The translations under genes were made by a program, and so were the position numbers. From contig JAFVAA010000195.1 of assembly GCA_017476305.1 (NCBI GenBank), positions 1-6,375 of the forward strand: 6,375 nucleotides of DNA. Direction: 5' to 3'. Of this stretch, positions 5,828 through 6,375 are shown in pieces (within the stretch, counting starts at the first letter, position 1; each line of letters begins with the position of its first letter). The notes beneath the pieces are model-generated. The model was not told where the DNA came from. It saw nothing but the letters and a program-made list of their open reading frames with translations, and did not search any database. The DNA comes from Lachnospiraceae bacterium (GTDB lineage: Bacteria; Bacillota; Clostridia; Lachnospirales; Lachnospiraceae).

Positions 5828-6375
5828 ATGAGGAAAAAATGGCTGGTAAAATTTACTGCAATGCTTAGCATGGCGGCGATGCTTTCCGGGACAGTGACAT
5901 TCCCTGTAAGCGAAGTGGTAGTGGCAGAAGCGGAGGAGACTGCACAGACGGCACAGAACATTATCTCAAATGCGGATTTTAGCGATGCGGATACCTCTGC
6001 ATGGTGCGGTATGCTGGGAAATTCCAAAATTACATCAGAGACATCGGACACACCAGTTTATGACGATGTGAAAACCTATGGGAAGATTGACAGAGATCCG
6101 GCACAGTCGGGCACTTATGAATCTTTTGCACAGGATATCACAGAGCAGGTAAAGGATGCAAACGGGGCTGTGTACACTTATGAATTTTATGCAAAGCTTT
6201 CTGATGACTACAAGGATGCGCCGGAGGAGCAGCGCATGGTAGAGTTCGCACCTGTGATTACGGCAGATGGAAATGCGAACTATATGGGCTCTTATTCACC
6301 GGAAATCACAGGAACTGCAAGCCAGGCACTGGAGGTTGGAAAGTGGACGAAATATGAAGGCACCTTTACGGTACA
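5828..6375 (+). CDS. Secreted carbohydrate-binding-module protein, N-terminal part (3' end outside window)
   Basis: An open frame of 182 codons runs off the window end. GGAGAG (5815-5820) lies 7 bases before ATG 5828. Residues 1-35 are a Sec signal peptide: MRKK, a hydrophobic core (LVKFTAMLSMAAMLSG), then a likely cleavage after AEA (33-35). After a short acidic linker, residues 44-182 look like a CBM4/9/22-type beta-sandwich: an NIISNADFSDADTSAW start (44-59), SFAQDITEQV (99-108), YTYEFYAKLSDDYKDAPEEQ (116-135), VEFAPVITADG (138-148) and the closing KWTKYEGTF (172-180). Such modules bind xylan, beta-glucan or related polysaccharides and usually sit at the N-terminus of modular xylanases or other glycoside hydrolases. 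The catalytic domain, if any, lies beyond the window, so enzyme class and polymer are unknown. The module family is recognised by pattern and could be CBM22, CBM4/9 or a related family. Confidence 0.8.
   Translation, partial: MRKKWLVKFTAMLSMAAMLSGTVTFPVSEVVVAEAEETAQTAQNIISNADFSDADTSAWCGMLGNSKITSETSDTPVYDDVKTYGKIDRDPAQSGTYESFAQDITEQVKDANGAVYTYEFYAKLSDDYKDAPEEQRMVEFAPVITADGNANYMGSYSPEITGTASQALEVGKWTKYEGTFTV

Noticed and set aside
5617..6051. 144-residue - strand open frame
   Set aside because: It lies antisense to the signal peptide and CBM start and extends through the divergent promoter region; its composition looks like antisense of a coding region and no RBS or family motif is visible.
1..6375. 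CRISPR array, IS element, phage, toxin-antitoxin or defence island
   Set aside because: No spaced direct repeats, transposase or integrase motifs, or defence-type genes were seen on either strand; the genes present are ordinary chromosomal families.

Overview
This looks like chromosomal DNA of a low-to-mid GC anaerobic Firmicute, most likely a gut Lachnospiraceae member (Roseburia/Eubacterium/Butyrivibrio-like). This is inferred from the character of the aspartokinase tail and Tex, strong GGAGG ribosome binding sites, a lactaldehyde-reductase-type iron alcohol dehydrogenase, and a secreted protein with a carbohydrate-binding module. No species can be assigned by eye.

Layout: (1) bases 1-112 are the last 36 codons of an aspartate kinase (lysC), then a hairpin terminator that abuts the next gene. 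(2) 219-2528 (+) is a full-length tex gene for a nucleic-acid-binding protein with a C-terminal S1 domain; it appears to carry an unusual Lys-rich insert before the S1 domain. (3) 2529-2855 is a 327-bp intergenic region with phased A-tracts, a good sigma-A promoter (TTGCAT-17-TATACT) and a leader of about 118 nt. The leader contains three TAGCAAA-type motifs and a degenerate Rex-like site. (4) 2856-4004 (+) is fucO (lactaldehyde reductase/1,2-propanediol oxidoreductase), standing alone. (5) 4005-4195 separates two convergent genes and holds two hairpin-plus-T-run terminators; the second is probably bidirectional. (6) 4196-5551 (-) is a MATE-family multidrug exporter with its own promoter and a 9-bp-arm palindrome over its -35 box. 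(7) 5552-5827 is a divergent promoter region. (8) 5828 to the window end (+) is the start of a secreted protein: signal peptide plus a CBM4/9/22-like module, probably the N-terminus of a larger extracellular glycoside hydrolase.

The genes do not form one operon or an obvious shared pathway; each complete gene has its own promoter and/or terminator signals. The loose theme is an anaerobic carbohydrate degrader: polysaccharide binding outside the cell, and NADH disposal through lactaldehyde/propanediol inside it. I see no CRISPR array, insertion sequence, phage gene, toxin-antitoxin pair, tRNA or rRNA, and no convincing undescribed system. The items most worth checking are the Tex insert, the fucO leader, the MATE palindrome and the truncated secreted protein.
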